From Voacanga thouarsii (Eukaryota; Streptophyta; Magnoliopsida; Gentianales; Apocynaceae), in NCBI GenBank assembly GCA_026120185.1, contig JANUWF010001696.1:186001-250000 (forward strand): a stretch of DNA of 64,000 nucleotides. The letters run 5' to 3'. Under the pieces are notes generated by a model. The model did not search any database. It saw only the letters and a list, made by a program, of their open reading frames with translations, and had not been told where the DNA came from. The position numbers and the translations under genes are program-made. This document shows, piece after piece, positions 59,018-64,000 of this stretch. Within the stretch, counting starts at the first letter, position 1, and each line of letters opens with the position of its first letter.

Positions 59018-60586
59018 GTGCTTATGGCCGGTTCAATGCAAGGCAGCCTGAATTGCCGACTGTGTGGGATGCGAGGCCACATCGAGAGAAATTGCTGGGG
59101 TAGCGGGGGTGTGAGAAGGTGTTTCAATTGCGGAGACCCAGGACACTTGAGAAACGTCTGCCCCAAACCCTTAAGGACCGAGCAGACCGCGCCGGCCCAA
59201 CCAATGGGAGGAAATAGAGGCGCCGCTGCTGGACCAGCCGGAGCGGGAGGCCTGAAGCCCCAGGTGAAGGACAAAGTTTTTGCCCTGAGCCGAGAGGAAG
59301 TCGTAGCGGACGCCGCCGTGATCGAATGTAACCTTTCTATCCAAGTTTGTTTTGTTAATGTTCTGATAGATCCAGGATCTACACACTCTTATGTAAGTAA
59401 AGTATGTGCTTCACGTCTGGGCTGGGAAGGAAATGAGCTACTTTATACCCTAGTAGTTAGTTCCCCCTTGGGAAAGGTGGTGGAAGCAGGCAAGAAAATG
59501 GGAAGTTGTGGAGTTGAGGTTGGGAAGGAGATTCTGGAGGCCGACCTTATAATCCTGGCCATGGACGGTTATGACTTGATCTTGGGCATGGACTGGTTGT
59601 CGAAGCACGGAGCTCGTGTGGACTGCAAGATTAAGACGGTGCAGTTTGTGAGACCTGGACGGGATGTAATTGAATTCAATGGCAAGCGAACGAAGGAACT
59701 GAAATTTCTCATTGCTGGAGCTAAAGCCCGAAAGTTGCTTAAGAAAGGATGTGCGGGATACTTGGCGTATCTCCTAAACAAACCAAAGGACCAGTGTACC
59801 TTGGAAAGTACGGAGGTAGTGAAAGACTTTTCGGATGTGTTCCCTACGGAGCTCACTTTCCTACCCCCTGAACGGGAAGTTGAGTTCACCGTGGATCTGA
59901 TTCCCGGAGCAGAACCGGTATCCAGAACCCCCTACCGGATGGCACCGACAGAGTTGAAGGAGTTAAAGGAGCAATTGGAGGAATTGCTAAGGCAAGGCTA
60001 CATTCGGCCGAGTACGTCACCGTGGGGAGCCCCGGTGTTGTTTGTCAAGAAGAAAGATGGTACCTTGAGGCTATGCATCGACTATCGGGGACTGAACAAT
60101 CTAACGATCAAGAATAAATACCCTCTACCCTTGATCGATGAGTTGTTTGATCAACCGCAAGGCGCCGTTTGTTTTTCGAAATTGGACCTACGGCAAGGAT
60201 ACTATCAGGTGAGGATCAAAGAAGAAGACATTCCTAAGACTGCCTTTAACACGCGATATGGCCACTACGAATTTGTAGTAATGTCGTTCGATGTAACCAA
60301 CGCACCGACAGTATTCATGGATTTGATGCATCGCATTTTTCAACCATACTTGGACAAATTCGTGGCTATGTTCATCGATGACATTTTGATCTACTCCAAA
60401 AATCCGGAGGACCACGCGGAGCACTTAAGGTTGGTCCTAGAGAAGCTGAGGGAATTCAAACTTTACGCTAAGTTCAGTAAGTGTGAGTTTTGGCCGAGCT
60501 CGTTGTCTTTCCTTGGTCACGTGATATCCAAGGAGGGGATCAAAGTGGACCCTGGTAAGGTAGAAGCCGTAGCTAATTGGAAACAA
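59018..60586 (+). pseudogene. gag-pol: A2 zinc knuckles, protease and reverse transcriptase
   Basis: The longest open coding stretch in the window. It has two intact CCHC knuckles, [14 protein letters not shown] and [14 protein letters not shown]. The protease site is [13 protein letters not shown], with [12 protein letters not shown] after it. RT blocks are [44 protein letters not shown], the catalytic [10 protein letters not shown] and [15 protein letters not shown]. It shares its frame with the end of gag, so gag-pol was probably one polyprotein. A 1-bp loss near 60586 ends the frame. Confidence 0.94.
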
Positions 60587-61130
60587 CGGAGAACATTACC
60601 GAGATACGAAGTTTCCTTGGGTTGGCCGGGTACTATCGGCGTTTCATTAAAAACTTCTCTACTTTAGCTTCACCGATGACACGACCGTTGAAGAAGGATG
60701 TCGTTTTTGCTTGGAGTGAGAAGTGCGAGAAGAGCTTCCAAGAACTTAAGAGGAGGTTGATTTCAAGCACCCGTACCGAGCCTCGCCCGAGGCCGATAAG
60801 CCCTATGCACTCTATACAAATGCATCCAAGGAAGGACTAGGAGCCGTACAGATGCAGGAAGGGAAGGTCATAGCCTATGCATCTAGGAAGCTAAAGCCGC
60901 ACGAAGTTAATTATCCCACGCATGACCTAGAGCTAGCAGCTATAGTGTTCGCCTTGAAGAAATGGCGACATTACTTGTATGGTGCACAATACGAGGTTTT
61001 TACGGACCATAAGAGTTTGAAGTACATCTTCACGCAAAAGGACTTGAATCTCCTGGCAGCGTAGGTGGATGGAGTTCCCGGAAGAATATAAGTGCCCTAT
61101 TAACTATCATCCGGGTAAAGCGAATGTGGT
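60587..61130 (+). pseudogene. pol: A2 RT tail and RNase H
   Basis: In shifting frames: [34 protein letters not shown], then [37 protein letters not shown] and [13 protein letters not shown]. The RNase H catalytic Asp codon (YTDAS in A1, about 2680) is AAT here (YTNAS), so even a repaired frame would lack it. Several 1-bp indels cluster here. TAG at 61062-61064. Confidence 0.88.
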
Positions 61131-62539
61131 AGCAGTACGCTCTAAGTCGAAAGGTGAAAATGGCACACTTGAGAATACAGGAGGTGTCGGCAGTCCAGAT
61201 ATCCCGGAGAAAGAGGCGCAAGTGCAAGAGAGGAAGATCTCGCGTGAGCAACTCGACCCCGAAACCCGATCTGGACCAGGAAATTGTATCAGGTCAATAG
61301 GGCAGCACAGGATTTCAAACTTTCAGGGAGAAAGAGATCGCGAGAGGAGGAAGCGATTTTCGGACCGACGAGAAGGGAGTATTATACTTTCGGGACCGGA
61401 TTTGTGTACCGGACATCCAAGACTTAAGGAAGAGGATACTGGACGAAGCGCACAAGAGCAAATACACCATACACCCTGGGGAGGTAAAGATGTACCAAGA
61501 CTTGAAGAGGAAGTATTGGTGGGCTGGAATGAAGAGGGATGTAGTTCAAGCATGTGTCAACCTCGCTCGACATGCCGAAGGTTAAGATGGAGCATAAGAA
61601 GTCTCGCAGGTTTACCGCAACCGTTACCGATTCCCGAATGGAAATGGGAAGAGGTGACCATGGACTTTGTGACTCGGCCTTCCGATGACCAAGTCACACA
61701 AAGATGCGATCTGGGTGGTAGTGGACCGATTGACCAAGACAGCGCACTTCATACCGGTAAACGTAAGGGACTCGATGGAAAAGTTGGCTCAGACATATAC
61801 CCGAGAAATTGTAAGGTTGCATGGTGTACCGTCGAGCATCATATCAGATAGGGACCCTAGATTCACTTCAAGGTTCTGGGGTAAGTTCCAGGAGTCCTTG
61901 GGCACGACCCTGAAATTCAGCACCTCTGCTCATCCGCAAACAGACGGTCAATCCGAAAGTGTCATTCAGATACTGGAAGACATGCTCCGAGCATGTGCCT
62001 TGGACTTTGGAGATAGGTGGATTGAGTCGTTACCGTATGCGGAGTTAGCATATAACAACAGCTATCAGGTGTCGATCGGAATGGTGATGTATGAAGCATT
62101 GTATGGGCGAAAATGCCAAGTATCGATATACTGGGGATGGACAGAAGAAGGGAACATTAAAAAGACTGGTGAAGTATGCATTTAGGAGATGACAGACAAG
62201 ATTAAGTTAATTCGGGAAAGGCTAAGGGCAGCGCAAAGCAGACAAAAAAGTTATGCAGACACTAGGAGGAGGGAGTCGGAGTTCCAAGTAGGTGACTGTG
62301 CATTCTTGAAGCTGACTCCTAGTAGAGGAATCTTGAAACATCTGAGGGGAGGGAAGTTGAGTCCTAGTTATTTGGGACCATTCCCGATATTGGAGAAAAT
62401 TGGACCGGTTGCCTACCGATTGGATCTACCTGATGGTCTAACCGGGATGCATGACGTATTCCCTGTCTCCTAGTTGAAAAGGTACAATCCCGATCCGAGT
62501 CATGTACTTAATGAGGAACCGTTGGAGTTGCCACCCAAT
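61131..62539 (+). pseudogene. pol: A2 integrase
   Basis: The zinc-binding part, in a broken frame, shows HKSKYTIHPGEV-like text near 61450. The DDE core in one frame shows VIWVVVDRL-like text (61700) and AHFIPVNVRDSMEKL, IISDRDPRFTSRFW and HPQTDGQSESVIQ; the last motif has Ser where A1 has the catalytic Glu-Arg region (GQSERV). The C-terminal part shows GPVAYRLDLPDGLTGMHDVF. Stops: TAG 62183-62185 and TAG 62472-62474, both CAG in A1. Single-base C insertions at about 61229, 61604 and 61674 break the N-terminal third. Confidence 0.9.
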
Positions 62540-62721
62540 CTGAGTTATGTGGAGAGACCCGTAAAGATCTTGGAGCGGAGTATATTAAGACGCTCCGAAA
62601 CAAGCAGATAGCCATGGTGAAGATACTTTGGGATCATCATAGAGCACATGATGCAACGTGGGAAACGGAGGAATGGTTAAGACGGAAGTATCCGAGTATG
62701 CTCGAAGGGTATGAAATCTGA
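62540..62721 (+). pseudogene. pol: A2 integrase chromodomain
   Basis: LSYVERPVKILERS, then a 2-bp insertion near 62583 that shifts frame. In the other frame IAMVKILWDHHRAHDATWE and WLRRKYPSMLEGYEI precede the stop at 62719-62721. Equivalent to the A1 chromodomain. Confidence 0.82.
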
Positions 62722-62742
62722 ATTTTGGGACGAAATTCTCTT

Positions 62743-62755
62743 AAGGGGGAGGGGG
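62743..62755 (+). promoter_or_regulatory. A2 polypurine tract
   Basis: AAGGGGGAGGGGG directly before the 3' LTR. Confidence 0.88.
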
Positions 62756-64000
62756 TGTAATACACCGCCCAAAACCACCTTTGACTATGGGAAAAAGTCA
62801 TGCATTGCATAGCATCTTGCATTTTATGTGGTAGCTAGAATAATTTTATTTGCGTGGATGCATGTAAATTTTTCCGTTGCTCTTGCATTTGAATTAATTG
62901 ATGTGAAATAGTTGTGTTGTTAAAGATTTGGATAAGGGAGGTTTGGTCGAAGATTTGGAAGGATGAGTATTAGGGTGGTAAGAACTTCTTGTAGAAAAAT
63001 TAGTATTGGAGTTGTTTTGGAATAGCGGGGAGGTTGCTGATTACCTTTGGTGACCCGAGTTCGAATCCTACCTTTTGTGAAGTTAGTTTCTCCACTTGAA
63101 ATTCTTTTCCTTAAACCATTTCTTGTCTTAGCCGAAAAAGAATCTAGCTATCCTAGAGAAATTTTAGTATTTTTACTCCAAGGAAATAAGTCTCTATATT
63201 TATTTCCTAAATTCAAGGACTTTGATGTGAATAAAGTTCACCTTTAATTTTCAGCTTGCGTTCCTTAGGATTTTCGAAAAAAACCCTAGCTAGTAATTAA
63301 AATATTAGCTTGATTTTAGCTAGATAGATGTTGCCATGGATAGGTGGAATTAATGAGTCCTTTTCCTAGTAGGAAATCTTGTTGATTTTAATCCTAGAAA
63401 GTTAGCTAAAAATCTGGAAAAAATTCCAACAAGTGCCGCCACTTCTTGAAGGACTTTTAGCTCAATCCAAACTCTTCTAGGACTAGAGGAAATCCTATCC
63501 AAATCCTTGATAAAATCAGATTTTATTTCAATCCAAATTCAACTAGGATTTTCTTCCTTTTCCTAGCTGAATTTCGGCAGCTTTGTATCAACATAAGCTG
63601 TCCGAAATTCCAGCCCTTCTTAGCTACAATCCAACTCTGTAAATCCTAGCTCAACACACCTAAATATTCCTCATCAATTCAGGGTACCTTAGCTGCACAA
63701 AACCAGAATTTTATTCACACAAAATCACTGAAATTCGTTCAGCTTGTACACAGAAAATTCGGTCAGCTTTGTGCAGGAATTTCGGCCAGCCTTGAACTCC
63801 TACTCCAACCGAAATTCTGCACACATAACCCACTGAAAAACCCCAGCTGATCAAGCTATTTTCAGCACCCAAAACCCTCAATTTTCCTCTGGAAATTTCG
63901 GTAGAATTACAGCAGCCAAAACAGTCCAAAACTTGTTACTCTTGCACAGAATTTTCGCACCCCTTGCACAGGATTTTTCAGTCATCAACATCCACACAAA
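62756..64000 (+). repeat. A2 3' LTR, runs off the window
   Basis: First 1245 bp of the 3' LTR, starting TGTAATACACCGCCC. It matches the 5' LTR closely, so A2 looks like the youngest insertion with both LTRs visible. Confidence 0.95.
63008..63071 (+). other. tRNA-like segment in A2 3' LTR
   Basis: Same as 54061-54125, 252 bp from the LTR start. Confidence 0.55.

Noticed and set aside
58223..59274. Long minus-strand ORFs (191 and 315 codons) over A2 gag
   Set aside because: They lie exactly opposite gag and protease coding sequence, and no domain is recognisable.

Overview
This window is plant nuclear DNA made almost entirely of nested LTR retrotransposons. The support is plant-type Ty3/gypsy and Ty1/copia protein domains, tRNA-Met and tRNA-Asp type primer binding sites, TG...CA LTR ends and 5-bp target duplications. 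I see no host gene, rRNA, true tRNA, CRISPR array or bacterial feature. The species cannot be named from this. A flowering plant is likely, and the dense nesting suggests a heterochromatic, perhaps pericentromeric, location (inference).

Left third. Element A1 is a Tekay/Del-type chromovirus whose 5' LTR lies outside the window. Its broken gag, protease, RT, RNase H, integrase and chromodomain fill 23-4577, followed by a 3' LTR at 4612-7879. A1 sits in the gag gene of element B, a related gypsy element on the minus strand (gag 7880-8757, leader ORF 9087-9485, 5' LTR 9584-13895). B in turn interrupts a third related LTR, C (13896-17728). C is followed by a fragment of yet another LTR (17729-18350).

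Middle. Element D, again related, has a 5' LTR from about 18351 to 28423. That LTR is interrupted by a solo B-type LTR (20421-24747) and by a second LTR fragment (about 25000-26770). D's leader is interrupted by a complete CRM-like gypsy element (29176-36962, LTRs of about 1.03 kb, target duplication AAAGG). D's gag/protease resumes at 37449 and is cut at about 38020 by an Athila-like element, E1 (LTR 38025-39553, Asp-type primer site, gag to 41276). Copia LTR sequence X1 (41277-44187) cuts E1, and X1 carries a truncated solo copia LTR (42315-43879).

Right third. A minus-strand Ty1/copia element, G, has its 3' LTR at about 44195-45986 and RT, integrase and gag remnants up to 48424 and at 51861-52093. 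Its gag is split by an LTR-like block (about 48425-51860). That block holds an array of hairpin repeats and a solo copia LTR (48644-50367) with perfect ATGTT target duplications. A second Athila-like 5' LTR (E2, 52094-53659) also interrupts G. E2 is cut by element A2 (53809 to past the window end), a full-length sister of A1 with both LTRs, a primer site, an acidic leader ORF, gag-pol and a chromodomain.

All coding regions are damaged, so this is a decaying layered insertion site rather than a working gene cluster. The most interesting signals are modules shared by the otherwise divergent A, B, C and D LTRs: a tRNA-like segment about 250 bp from the LTR start, a hairpin with apparent compensatory changes about 780 bp from the LTR end, and an acidic ORF about 95-100 nt after the primer site in A2, B and D. 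Coordinates of degenerate boundaries are estimates made by eye.
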